A DNA stretch of 9,565 bases from an uncultured Lachnospiraceae bacterium (GCA_949957035.1 CATLIP010000089.1:1-9565), one strand, 5' to 3'; counted from the stretch's first letter, positions 1 through 7,123 are shown. The notes: generated by a model not told the origin, from the letters alone. Program-made: numbers and translations.

Positions 1-351
1 CATTGTACGAACCAATTTTACATCCTTGCCAAACTGCTCTGCAAGCCACGCAAGGGTCTTTCCCGGCGCAATGGTAATCACAATCTGATTGTCCCGAATC
101 TCGTTCCGAATCTCATGAATGACGTCTGCATAGAACTGGGGCTTTACGGATAATACGATTACTTCTGCTTTCTCAACCACCTCTTTGTTGCTGTCGGTTA
201 CGTGGATTCCAAACTGTGACTTAACCTTCTCCCTTCCCGGTGCAAATAAATCCGCTCCGATGATCTCCTCCGCCGGGATAATCTGTTTCTTAATAATTCC
301 ACCCATGATGGCTGAAGCCATATTGCCGGTTCCGATGAATCCTAATTTCAT
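1..351 (-). CDS. proC: Pyrroline-5-carboxylate reductase, N-terminal part (runs off left edge)
   Basis: ProC catalyses the last step of proline synthesis, NAD(P)H-dependent reduction of pyrroline-5-carboxylate to proline, in the cytoplasm. Seen: 117 codons starting at ATG 349-351, open to the window edge. The protein begins MKLGFIGTGNMASAI, a classic Rossmann dinucleotide-binding loop (GxGxxA at residues 7-12). The SVKPQ motif typical of ProC follows at residues 68-72, and a segment around VITIAPGKT matches the end of the Rossmann half. Full ProC is about 265 residues, so the C-terminal dimerisation/catalytic half lies outside. The ribosome binding site AAGGAAGGTG (358-367) sits 6 bases before the ATG and fixes the start. 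The gene is divergent from the sigma operon, has its own promoter, and carries two palindromes in its leader. The family assignment is secure; regulation is inferred. Confidence 0.95.
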   Translation of the reverse strand, partial: MKLGFIGTGNMASAIMGGIIKKQIIPAEEIIGADLFAPGREKVKSQFGIHVTDSNKEVVEKAEVIVLSVKPQFYADVIHEIRNEIRDNQIVITIAPGKTLAWLAEQFGKDVKLVRTM

Positions 352-377
352 TTCAAACACCTTCCTTAATTTTAAAT

Positions 378-406
378 TTGTATACAAAATAATGATTTGT
401 ATACAA
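378..406. promoter_or_regulatory. Two identical 10-bp palindromes (candidate tandem operator) in the proC leader
   Basis: The perfect palindrome TTGTATACAA occurs at 378-387 and again at 397-406, centre to centre 19 bases, roughly two helical turns. Both lie downstream of the predicted transcription start, about +12 to +41. That position suits a repressor that blocks elongation or clearance. The two copies could also pair with each other in RNA as a 10-bp A/U-rich stem with a 9-base loop. The GT..AC core resembles sites bound by GntR-family regulators, but no regulator gene is present in this window. Confidence 0.5.
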
Positions 407-424
407 TTCTTTCTATTTGTACTG

Positions 425-453
425 ACTATACCATGAGATTTACGTGAAGTCAA
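425..453 (-). promoter_or_regulatory. Sigma-A type promoter of proC
   Basis: On the minus strand, -35 TTGACT (448-453) and -10 TATAGT (425-430) are separated by exactly 17 bases. This is close to the vegetative consensus. Transcription would start near 418 and give a leader of about 67 bases before the proC ATG. Prediction from sequence only. Confidence 0.75.
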
Positions 454-529
454 CCGATTTTAGGAAAAACATATCAAAAATCATATCAGAAACTTGTCAC
501 CTTTTCTGTCTCTATGTACATCTAATCTG

Positions 530-545
530 TATAATAGCTATTATA
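530..545. promoter_or_regulatory. 16-bp perfect palindrome containing the -10 box of the sigma operon
   Basis: TATAATAGCTATTATA is a perfect 16-bp palindrome. Its left half is a consensus -10 hexamer TATAAT (530-535) on the plus strand, with transcription expected to start near 542. No good -35 box lies 16-18 bases upstream (TGTCTC at 507-512 is poor). The promoter may therefore need an activator or a different sigma factor, or the palindrome may be an operator. A start near 542 favours translation from ATG 580 rather than ATG 547. Confidence 0.4.
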
Positions 546-566
546 AATGAACCAAAACCAGGATAT

Positions 567-570
567 GGAG
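567..570 (+). promoter_or_regulatory. Ribosome binding site deciding the sigma gene start
   Basis: GGAG lies 9 bases before ATG 580. The earlier in-frame ATGs at 547 and 565 have no such site, and ATG 547 would leave a leader of only about 5 bases from the predicted -10 box. The ATG at 580 is therefore preferred. Confidence 0.5.
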
Positions 571-579
571 ACAGTACAT

Positions 580-1071
580 ATGATTAATTTGGTAAAACAG
601 GCACAGCAAAAGGATACAAAGGCATACGGGGAGTTAATCCGTATTCATCAGGATTCCTTTTACCGAATTGCCAGAAGCAGGCTTTACAACGACGAAGACG
701 CGGCAGACGCCATTCAGGAAATGCTTTTGGCAGGGTGGGAAAAGCTCTAGACCTTAAGGGAGCCGAAATATTTTAAGACATGGATGATACGGATTCTGAT
801 TAATAAATGTAACGAAATCCTGCGCAAAAAACATCCAACAGAGTCTTTAGAACAAATTCCTGAGCCTTATGTGGAAAATGTAGAGGAAAACATTATGTTC
901 TTATCAATGATACAAAAATTAAGCGAAGGAACCCGAATGGTAATGGCGTTATACTATGGCGACGGCTATACAGTGCGTGAGATTTCCCACATTCTTGAAA
1001 TTTCAGAGAACACAGTGAAGCAACGGTTGTCAAGAGGACGAAAGGAGGTCTTGAAATCATATGAAAGATAA
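580..1071 (+). pseudogene. ECF-type RNA polymerase sigma factor gene interrupted by an in-frame TAG
   Basis: The reading frame encodes a sigma-70 family ECF sigma factor of about 163 residues, a normal length for such proteins, but codon 57 is TAG (748-750). Before the stop, MINLVKQAQQKDTKAYGELI and DAADAIQE match region 2. Directly after it, in the same frame, come TLREPKYFKTW and IRILINKC, the rest of region 2. Region 4 follows with a helix-turn-helix (YTVREISHILEISENTVKQR). The break thus falls inside region 2, in the stretch that usually reads WEKLxTLREP. One base change would restore a sense codon there. ATG 784 could restart but has no close ribosome binding site and would lack most of region 2. 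A longer start at ATG 547 is possible. The downstream partner is intact, so recent mutation, sequencing error or readthrough are all open. Calling it a pseudogene is the conservative choice. Confidence 0.75.
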
Positions 1072-2524
1072 ACAAAATGAACAAATGATACGGGACGTTT
1101 ACAGGAATACACACACACCGGATACGGTGAAAAACCGCATAGAAGATACCTTACATTCACTAAACAATAAGGGCCAGACAGACTCTTCCCCTTCCTTCCA
1201 TGTGATTCACAAAAAAGCACTGCCGCTTAAAAAAATTGCGGCTATTGCTGCGGCGGCGCTGCTTTGTATCGGCGGAACGGGATTTGCCGCTAATAAAATC
1301 TATCAGATGCATTTAGAAAAGGAACATAAGCATCAGGCAAATCTTCACATCTCTTCTAAAGAAGCTCTGCCTGACAAGGTTAAAGAGATTGAGATGAGGG
1401 TAAATTATATTCCGGAAGGATTCCAGCAAGCTTCTTACAGACAGGAGGAGCATTACTATGTAAACCCTGAAAACAGCGAGGTTGGTTATTATATAGACGA
1501 GCCGATGCTCATTGATACAAAAGACCCTCTGTCTGTATCTTTTATAAAAGATTCTGAGAATCTTTCCGTCAAGGGTCATGAGGCCCTCTATCTATGTGAA
1601 ACACATTCGGAAGACCAGACATGGAAAAAAGAAAAGCTCTATATCCTGTACGACGACTTAGACCGGATACTCTCTGTAACTGCGTGGGGGCATGCGGATA
1701 AAAAAGAACTGATAAAGATTGCCGAAAACATTGAACTGCTTCCAACCGGAAATAAAATTTCCTCGGAGGGGCTCCCACGCTTCAGTGAGCTTGTAGATTC
1801 CATGAACCAGACAGAGGATAAAGATACGGACGTACCTCCTGAAGACGAGTACTATTTTACAGAAGCCAATGTGTCTGACATGACCGTCCACCAGATTGGA
1901 GACAAGTTTGACGTTCCAAGCTCTTTAGACGACGGCAGCGACACAAGGATACAGCTTGAAGCCTCCGTCACAGACGTCCAGGTTGCAGACGACCTTTCAC
2001 TTTTAACCGAAGATGAAGAAATTCATGAGGACTGGCGAAAACTTATCGGCGCAGACGGGAAACTGACCAGCGATACCTTGAAGTACATAAAGTTGGGAGA
2101 CGGAATCAATACACTCTCTGAGACTGTACGTACAGAACAGGTACCTGTAAAACTGGTGTATGCCACTGTAGAATATACCAATAATACCAGCGATACCCTC
2201 TACGACGCCTGGTATATGGCTTCTCTCATTCCTGTTGTCCAAGACGGCGACGTCTTTAGGATCCTCGACCGCACTGACGATACCTGTGATTACGTGGAGA
2301 ATGAACATATCGGCGTAGGCGGCGAGATGTGCTACTCTGACGTCTTTGGCGGACATCTTAATAAAAATTATATACCCAAAATTGAACCCGGCGAAAGTGC
2401 AACAGTACATCTGGCATGGGTAGTCAATGAGGATGAACTGGATAAATTATATCTGAATTTTCAAGGCGATAATATTTTCAGTGAACAGGGACTGGAAATC
2501 GGATATGTAGATTTGAATCTTTAA
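1061..2524 (+). CDS. Putative membrane-anchored anti-sigma factor / sensor (DUF4179-like)
   Basis: A 487-residue single-pass membrane protein. Residues 1-58 are charged and probably cytoplasmic, where such proteins hold their ECF sigma factor. Residues about 59-77 (KIAAIAAAALLCIGGTGFAA) form the one membrane segment, and the remaining ~410 residues would be outside the cell. A YIPEGF motif follows shortly after the membrane segment, as in DUF4367/DUF4179-type anti-sigma proteins. The last ~230 residues (EANVSDMTVHQIGDKF onward) look like a separate beta-rich extracellular domain with a conserved-looking GESATVHLAW segment. The start ATG at 1061 overlaps the sigma gene by 11 bases, and AAGGAGG (1042-1048) lies inside the sigma gene's end, so translation is coupled. 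The position, topology and overlap support an anti-sigma role. The ligand or stress sensed cannot be read from the sequence. Confidence 0.75.
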   Translation: MKDKQNEQMIRDVYRNTHTPDTVKNRIEDTLHSLNNKGQTDSSPSFHVIHKKALPLKKIAAIAAAALLCIGGTGFAANKIYQMHLEKEHKHQANLHISSKEALPDKVKEIEMRVNYIPEGFQQASYRQEEHYYVNPENSEVGYYIDEPMLIDTKDPLSVSFIKDSENLSVKGHEALYLCETHSEDQTWKKEKLYILYDDLDRILSVTAWGHADKKELIKIAENIELLPTGNKISSEGLPRFSELVDSMNQTEDKDTDVPPEDEYYFTEANVSDMTVHQIGDKFDVPSSLDDGSDTRIQLEASVTDVQVADDLSLLTEDEEIHEDWRKLIGADGKLTSDTLKYIKLGDGINTLSETVRTEQVPVKLVYATVEYTNNTSDTLYDAWYMASLIPVVQDGDVFRILDRTDDTCDYVENEHIGVGGEMCYSDVFGGHLNKNYIPKIEPGESATVHLAWVVNEDELDKLYLNFQGDNIFSEQGLEIGYVDLNL

Positions 2525-2565
2525 TCTGAAAGTGTTAAGATAATTACCTGTTTAACAGTTAAAGC

Positions 2566-2616
2566 GAGGGGGCTGTCATGAACTGCTGTATTTCTTGACA
2601 GCCCCTCTTTCTTTTA
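2566..2616 (+). terminator. Rho-independent terminator of the sigma/anti-sigma operon
   Basis: GGGGCTGTCA (2569-2578) pairs perfectly with TGACAGCCCC (2596-2605), extended by GAG/CTC around one bulged G. The loop has 17 bases and is followed by TTTCTTTTAT. It lies between convergent genes. On the minus strand only a weak T run (CGCTTTAAC) follows, so it may stop the por-transporter operon only partly. Confidence 0.85.
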
Positions 2617-2635
2617 TATTTTCAGGGAAAGAATA

Positions 2636-4099
2636 TCATTCCTTCCCTGATTTTGCCCCGGCACAGAATAAGACGAACCCTAAGAACAGAATTGCCGCCG
2701 CCATCCATCCCACAAGCGCCGCCGTTCCCATTCCGACGAACTTGTCATAATATCCCTTTAGATAAATGACAATAATAATCAGCGGAAGCACATAGGAAAC
2801 ATATCCCCTCAACCTGCGCGGGAAACCAATCCCTTCTCCCGCATTGGCTTCTTCGAGGAAATCCTCCCATCCCCACCCGTTTTTTCTGGTACAGAACAGG
2901 ACATATCCCAGACTCCCAAGGGGAAGCAGGTTATTGGACACAATAAAGTCCTCCAAGTCCATAATATTCGTTCCTGCGCCTAACGGCTCAAAGCCGGATA
3001 AGACGTTAAATCCCAATACGCATGGCATACTTAAAGCAATAAGCAGGACCACATTCACCAGCACACTCTTTCTTCTGGACCAGCCAAGCAAATCTATGGC
3101 AAAAGAGATAATATTCTCGAACACAGCCACAATCGTCGTAAATGCCGCAAACGTCAGAAACAGAAAGAACAAGGCCGCCCACACCTGTCCGGCCGGCATC
3201 TGGGCAAATATATTCGGTATTGTAATAAAAATCAGGCTTGGCCCTGCTCCCGGCTCAATACCGAAGGCAAAGCAGGACGGAATGATGATGAAACCTGCCA
3301 TCAATGCCACAAAGGTATCCAACGCCGTAATACTGATGGCTTCTCCGGTAAGGCTCCTCTCTCTTCCGATATAGCTGCCGAAAATCAACATTGCCCCAAT
3401 TCCTATAGAAAGGGTGAAGAACGCCTGACTCATTGCTCCAAAAATCACATTTCCTATGCCGATTTCCTTCATCCCTGCAAAATCCGGAACCAGATAGAAG
3501 CGGATTCCCGCTGCGGCTCCTTTCAGAAAAACGGAGTGAACTGCCAATGCTACCATAATAATGAGAAGCGCAGACATCATCACCTTTGAAACCCGCTCAA
3601 TCCCCTTTTGTATCCCAAAATAACAGACCGCAAAACCTATGACACAGATTAAGACAGTCCAAAACGTCATGACGCTCACATTCCCCAGCATATCCGAGAA
3701 GCCTTCTGCCACTGCCTCAGAGGATGCGCCTGCAAATTCTCCTTTGATGCTGCGGTAACAATAGTACATCATCCAGCCGCCCACCGTGGTGTAGAACATC
3801 ATGAGCAGGTAACATCCCACTACGCCAATCCATTTCGTCACATGCCAACGGCTCCCGACAGGCTCAAGCTTCTCAAAGCTTGCCGCCACACTCCTTCGGC
3901 TTCCTCTTCCTACCGCAAACTCACAGACCATGACAGGTATTCCCAGAATCAAAAGGAACGCCAGATAAATGAGTATAAACGCCGCACCGCCAAATTCTCC
4001 GCACATATAGGGAAACTTCCATACATTTCCTATTCCGATGGCACACCCGGCAGATACCAGGATAAATCCCATACGTGACCCAAACTTTTCTCTCTTCAC
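2636..4099 (-). CDS. Sodium-dependent amino-acid symporter, NSS/SNF family
   Basis: A cytoplasmic-membrane symporter of the neurotransmitter:sodium symporter family (LeuT fold). Bacterial members import amino acids with Na+. At 487 residues it is in the usual bacterial range, with roughly 11-12 hydrophobic segments. The family signature in segment 1 is clear: SAGCAIGIGNVWKFPYM, residues 16-32, with GEFGG following. The broken helix of segment 6 is visible as FFTLSIGIG (227-235). The start is GTG 4097-4099, giving the expected short charged N-terminus before GSRMGFIL. Its ribosome binding site (AGAGGATAAGG) overlaps the porB stop, and only 7 bases separate the two genes, so it is the last gene of the por operon. 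Known family substrates are mostly hydrophobic or aromatic amino acids. The operon suggests the imported amino acid feeds the 2-oxoacid oxidoreductase, but the actual substrate is not determined. Confidence 0.93.
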   Translation of the reverse strand: MKREKFGSRMGFILVSAGCAIGIGNVWKFPYMCGEFGGAAFILIYLAFLLILGIPVMVCEFAVGRGSRRSVAASFEKLEPVGSRWHVTKWIGVVGCYLLMMFYTTVGGWMMYYCYRSIKGEFAGASSEAVAEGFSDMLGNVSVMTFWTVLICVIGFAVCYFGIQKGIERVSKVMMSALLIIMVALAVHSVFLKGAAAGIRFYLVPDFAGMKEIGIGNVIFGAMSQAFFTLSIGIGAMLIFGSYIGRERSLTGEAISITALDTFVALMAGFIIIPSCFAFGIEPGAGPSLIFITIPNIFAQMPAGQVWAALFFLFLTFAAFTTIVAVFENIISFAIDLLGWSRRKSVLVNVVLLIALSMPCVLGFNVLSGFEPLGAGTNIMDLEDFIVSNNLLPLGSLGYVLFCTRKNGWGWEDFLEEANAGEGIGFPRRLRGYVSYVLPLIIIVIYLKGYYDKFVGMGTAALVGWMAAAILFLGFVLFCAGAKSGKE

Positions 4100-4106
4100 C
4101 CTATCC

Positions 4107-5042
4107 TTATCCTCTTGAACATCTGAATTTAAGCTCTTCCCATCTGCGGTCCACTTCCTTCTGAAATTCTTCTATCAGATATTCATTTCCTTTCTTGAAT
4201 AAATGTTTAAAACGGCCCTGAGGTTTCAGGAAATCTTCAATGGGCAGCTTCTTCTTCGGCTCGTAGTTTAGAATCCACCTGCCTTCCGCCACCTCAAACA
4301 GCGGCCAATAGCAAGTCTCCACACCTAGCTTACAGATTTCCATAATATCAGGCGTATTGTACCGCCATCCTCTCGGACACGGAGCCATGATATTTAAGAA
4401 AGCTGCTCCCGGCGTATAGATTGCTTTCTCAGACTTTAAATGAAGGTCCTTGAAGTTTTGGATAAATGTAGTCTGCGCCACATAAGGAATATCGTGAGCA
4501 GCAATAATCGCCGCCAAATCCTTTCTGTTCTGCGGCTTTCCGTTGCTTGCGCTTCCTACGGGAGTGGTTGTAGTATCCGCATACATAGGCGTCGCAGAGG
4601 AACGTTGAATCCCCGTATTCATGTACGCCCCGTTATCATAACAGACGTACACCATATCCGTATTCCGCTCCATAGCGCCTGACAAGGACTGGAAACCAAT
4701 GTCGTAAGTCCCGCCGTCGCCCCCGAACGTAATAAACTTATATGTCTCGTCTAATTTCCCTTTTCTCTTAAGGGCTTTATATGCGCCTTCCACGCCGCTT
4801 AAGGTAGCTCCTGCATTTTCAAATGCATTATGAATATAGCTGTCCTCCCATGCTGTATATGGGTAGGTAAATGTAGATACCTCCAGACAGCCGGTGGCAT
4901 TTCCGATTACAGCCTTATCTCCTTCATGAAGCCCCCGCAGTACGTTTCTTACTGCAATCGTTCCGCCGCATCCTGCACACATTCTATGACCCGGAGCCAG
5001 ACGTTCCGGTTTACTCATCGTCTCTTTGAAATTATAACCCAT
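4107..5042 (-). CDS. porB: 2-oxoacid:ferredoxin oxidoreductase, beta subunit (TPP-binding)
   Basis: The beta subunit binds thiamine pyrophosphate and a proximal 4Fe-4S cluster, and with the alpha subunit decarboxylates a 2-oxoacid to acyl-CoA, reducing ferredoxin. Seen in its 311 residues: MCAGCG (C22, C25), C52 in ATGC and C222 in APCPRGW are the expected four cluster ligands. The TPP/Mg motif is GGDGGTYDIG (108-117) with N137 in CYDNGAYMN downstream. All key residues are present and the length is normal for the family. ATG 5040-5042 follows AGGGGGG (5050-5056) by 7 bases, and that site overlaps the porA stop. It sits between porA and the transporter. Sequence alone does not separate pyruvate (Por), branched-chain ketoacid (Vor) and aryl ketoacid enzymes, so the symbol is by family and gene order. 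Confidence 0.93.
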   Translation of the reverse strand: MGYNFKETMSKPERLAPGHRMCAGCGGTIAVRNVLRGLHEGDKAVIGNATGCLEVSTFTYPYTAWEDSYIHNAFENAGATLSGVEGAYKALKRKGKLDETYKFITFGGDGGTYDIGFQSLSGAMERNTDMVYVCYDNGAYMNTGIQRSSATPMYADTTTTPVGSASNGKPQNRKDLAAIIAAHDIPYVAQTTFIQNFKDLHLKSEKAIYTPGAAFLNIMAPCPRGWRYNTPDIMEICKLGVETCYWPLFEVAEGRWILNYEPKKKLPIEDFLKPQGRFKHLFKKGNEYLIEEFQKEVDRRWEELKFRCSRG

Positions 5043-5054
5043 CTTTTGTCCCCC

Positions 5055-6236
5055 CTATTCTCTGATTCCCAGATAACGATACGTCTCGCCTGCGTCGCCA
5101 TCCTTATCTATCTGTTTCAGGGTTGCAAATACACCTTCCATATCTTCCACCCGCACGTCTCGCCCGCCAAGTCCATAGATATAATTCACTGCCAAAGCCT
5201 CAGACTTCGCTCTGTATAATGCAGACATCACATCTGCGCCAAGAGGACCGCCATGGTTTGTATAACCCTCTGCCCGATCCATAATGGCAACAGCCTTCAC
5301 TCCTGTCAGGGCTTCTGCGATTGCTTCTGCCGGGAAGGGTCGATAGAGGCGAATCTTTAAAAGTCCAACCTTCTCTCCCTGTGCTCTTAAGGCGTCGACG
5401 GCATCCTTTGTCGTGCCTGCCGCCGAGCCAATCATCACTACGGCATACTCGGCGTCTTCCATATGATACGCCTCGAATAACCCATATTCTCTGCCTGAAA
5501 TCCTTGCAAATTCCTTCGCCACCTCCAAGACAACACGCTCCACATGCTTCATGCCTTCCGCCTGATTACGTTTTGCTTCCATATAGTAGTCTGTGATGGA
5601 ATAAGGGCCCACCGCCATAGGACAGTCCGGATTCAGAAGATAGTTCTCAGGCTCATATTCTCCCACAAATTTCTTTACCTCGCCGTCTTCTAACAATTCC
5701 ATATTCTCTACCGCATGGCTGGTAATAAAACCGTCCTGGCAAATCATGATTGGAAGTCTCACATCCTTATGCTCAGAAATGCGGTATGCCTGTACCATAT
5801 TATCGTAGGCCTCCTGATTATTCTCCGCATAAATCTGAATCCATCCCGCGTCTCTTGCACCCATGCTGTCTGAATGGTCGCAGTTAATATTAATCGGTCC
5901 TGACAGTGCGCGGTTTACCAGCGCTAAGGCCAGCGGCAGACGATTAGACGCGGCTATGTATAATTCTTCCCACATATAGGCAAGCCCGCAGGAGGAGGTG
6001 GCGGTAAGGCTTCTTGCGCCTGCCGCAGACGCGCCGATTGCAGCGCTCATGGAGCTGTGCTCACTCTCTACAGGAATAAATTCTGTGTCTACCTGCCCAT
6101 TTGCAGCAAAGGATGCGAAATACTGGGGTATCTCGGTCGAAGGAGTAATGGGGAATGCCGGAAATACATCCGGATTAATCTGTCTTAATGCGATTGCAAT
6201 CGCTTCATTTCCTGATAAACGGTCTCTTTTTGCCAT
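5055..6236 (-). CDS. porA: 2-oxoacid:ferredoxin oxidoreductase, alpha subunit
   Basis: The alpha subunit carries the pyrimidine-side TPP domain and the second transketolase-like domain of the oxidoreductase. From ATG 6234-6236 it has 393 residues. Seen: FPITPSTEIPQYF (28-40), then EFIPVESEHSSMSAAIGASA with the conserved glutamates E57/E59 that contact TPP in this family. TATSSCGLAYMWEELY and the GARDAGWIQIYAEN stretch follow. The second domain has a Rossmann-like core (AVVMIGSAAGTTKDAVDALR) and KIRLYRPFPAEAIAEAL. A longer frame from TTG 6267-6269 would overlap porD by 32 bases and adds an unconserved stretch (MGQSRWKGWSK). GGTGGAG (6241-6247) just before ATG 6236 supports the shorter start. 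It is translationally close to porD, whose stop ends 2 bases upstream of this ATG. The exact substrate remains open. Confidence 0.93.
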   Translation of the reverse strand: MAKRDRLSGNEAIAIALRQINPDVFPAFPITPSTEIPQYFASFAANGQVDTEFIPVESEHSSMSAAIGASAAGARSLTATSSCGLAYMWEELYIAASNRLPLALALVNRALSGPININCDHSDSMGARDAGWIQIYAENNQEAYDNMVQAYRISEHKDVRLPIMICQDGFITSHAVENMELLEDGEVKKFVGEYEPENYLLNPDCPMAVGPYSITDYYMEAKRNQAEGMKHVERVVLEVAKEFARISGREYGLFEAYHMEDAEYAVVMIGSAAGTTKDAVDALRAQGEKVGLLKIRLYRPFPAEAIAEALTGVKAVAIMDRAEGYTNHGGPLGADVMSALYRAKSEALAVNYIYGLGGRDVRVEDMEGVFATLKQIDKDGDAGETYRYLGIRE

Positions 6237-6237
6237 C

Positions 6238-6537
6238 TTACTCCACCCCTTCCATCGTGATTGCCCCAAAGGGACATGACTTCACACAGATGCCGCACCC
6301 CTTACAATGAGCATAGTCAAATTCGCCTCTTTTGCCATCCTTTACCGGAATACAGCTATCCGGACAGACCGGCGTACACAGAAGGCACTGTTTACATTTA
6401 TCCTCTATAAATACTGGCTTGTCTGTGGACCATTCGCCGGTATGAAACTCCTTGGACGTCCCTGCCCCTGCAATCACCATACCTTCCGTTAGGTCCTTCC
6501 ACGTCGCCTTTACCCCTAATTTCGTAATATCAGTCAT
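6238..6537 (-). CDS. porD: 2-oxoacid:ferredoxin oxidoreductase, delta subunit (2x[4Fe-4S] ferredoxin)
   Basis: A 99-residue ferredoxin-type subunit that passes electrons from the TPP/proximal cluster to external ferredoxin. Two complete CxxCxxCxxxC clusters are visible: C48, C51, C54, C58 and C78, C81, C84, C88. An additional C62 in the CPDSC segment is probably not a ligand. The first ~45 residues (MTDITKLGVKATWKDLTEG, then TGEWSTDKPVFIE) form the N-terminal extension usual for PorD, which docks it on the complex. The start ATG 6535-6537 shares one base with the porG stop (TAATG), so translation is coupled. The order gamma-delta-alpha-beta is the known arrangement of four-subunit Por/Vor enzymes. 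The assignment is firm. Confidence 0.95.
   Translation of the reverse strand: MTDITKLGVKATWKDLTEGMVIAGAGTSKEFHTGEWSTDKPVFIEDKCKQCLLCTPVCPDSCIPVKDGKRGEFDYAHCKGCGICVKSCPFGAITMEGVE
6241..6247 (-). promoter_or_regulatory. Ribosome binding site deciding the porA start
   Basis: GGTGGAG on the minus strand ends 4 bases before ATG 6236 and overlaps the end of porD. It selects this ATG over the upstream TTG at 6267-6269. Confidence 0.6.
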
Positions 6538-7109
6538 TATTGCACCTCCTCAAGCGCCATCTTAAGAGCCGCCATGTTGCCGTCGATAACCTCTGGTTTG
6601 CTGGCAAACTTATGGGAAAAGGATGCGCGCATCTCTCTTAAGAATGTCTCTTCGTCCATAATATCCGCTACCTTGACGATTGCTGCCAGAAGCGGAGTAT
6701 TCGGGAAATATCTGCCCATCGAAGCCATGGATACCTTGTGTGCGTCAATGGTATAGACCTTTCCTTCATACCCTTTCAGGTGCGGGATAATATCCTCCTT
6801 TGGACGCGAGGTATTGATAAGGATTGCACCGTCTTTCTTAAGGCCGCTGGTAACGTCTACCGCTTCCAACAGAGATTCGTCTACCACTACTACATACTGG
6901 GGGTTGTAGATATTGGAATGTACGCGAATCTGCGTGTCACTGATTCGGTTGTATGCCGTAATGGGCGCACCCATACGCTCTGGTCCGTATTCCGGGAAAC
7001 CCTGGACGTATTTCCCTGTCTGGAACGCCACGTCTGCCAGAAGCAGCGCAGCAGTCTTAGCGCCCTGCCCGCCGCGGCCATGCCATCTGATTTCTGTAAG
7101 GTTACTCAT
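6537..7109 (-). CDS. porG: 2-oxoacid:ferredoxin oxidoreductase, gamma subunit
   Basis: The gamma subunit (about 190 residues, a normal length) holds the domain that helps bind coenzyme A in these enzymes. Seen: IRWHGRGGQGAKTAALLLA at residues 7-25, with GRGGQG the family hallmark, followed by FPEYGPERMGAPITAYNR, also diagnostic. The C-terminal half (FPNTPLLAAIVKVADIM, then MRASFSHKF) matches the family end. ATG 7107-7109 is chosen because AAGGAAG (7117-7123) lies 7 bases upstream and homologues begin just before the RWHGRGGQG motif. The longer frame to 7160 adds 17 residues encoded by the leader hairpin. It is the first gene of the operon and has the promoter and palindromes upstream. Confidence 0.94.
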   Translation of the reverse strand: MSNLTEIRWHGRGGQGAKTAALLLADVAFQTGKYVQGFPEYGPERMGAPITAYNRISDTQIRVHSNIYNPQYVVVVDESLLEAVDVTSGLKKDGAILINTSRPKEDIIPHLKGYEGKVYTIDAHKVSMASMGRYFPNTPLLAAIVKVADIMDEETFLREMRASFSHKFASKPEVIDGNMAALKMALEEVQ

Positions 7110-7116
7110 CTTCCGT

Positions 7117-7123
7117 CTTCCTT
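7117..7123 (-). promoter_or_regulatory. Ribosome binding site deciding the porG start
   Basis: AAGGAAG on the minus strand, 7 bases before ATG 7109. It supports that ATG rather than the extended frame reaching 7160. A second GGAAG touches the ATG directly and is too close to serve. Confidence 0.65.

Noticed and set aside
185..436. Open frame of 83 codons on the plus strand at the left edge
   Set aside because: It runs antisense through proC and over its promoter, and its product matches nothing recognisable.
494..535. TTGTCA (494-499) as -35 box for TATAAT (530-535)
   Set aside because: The spacer would be 30 bases, far from 17. Attempts to fit ECF-type -35/-10 motifs (TGTCACC with TGTCTC or TGTA) also failed on spacing.
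748..750. TAG read as pyrrolysine or as a programmed recoding site
   Set aside because: No pyl genes or recoding stem are seen in the window, and a sigma factor region 2 position is an implausible place for pyrrolysine. A mutation or sequencing error is simpler.
2525..2635. Small gene or RNA in the gap between the convergent operons
   Set aside because: Apart from the terminator hairpin, only short A/T-rich sequence without a credible start or structure is present.
2844..3374. Long open frame on the plus strand opposite the transporter gene
   Set aside because: It is antisense to a clearly recognised NSS transporter, has no recognisable domain and is rich in basic low-complexity composition. 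It reflects the codon pattern of the real gene.
6237..6269. N-terminal extension of PorA from TTG 6267-6269
   Set aside because: It overlaps porD by 32 bases, has no conserved sequence, and the ribosome binding site and usual family start point to ATG 6236.
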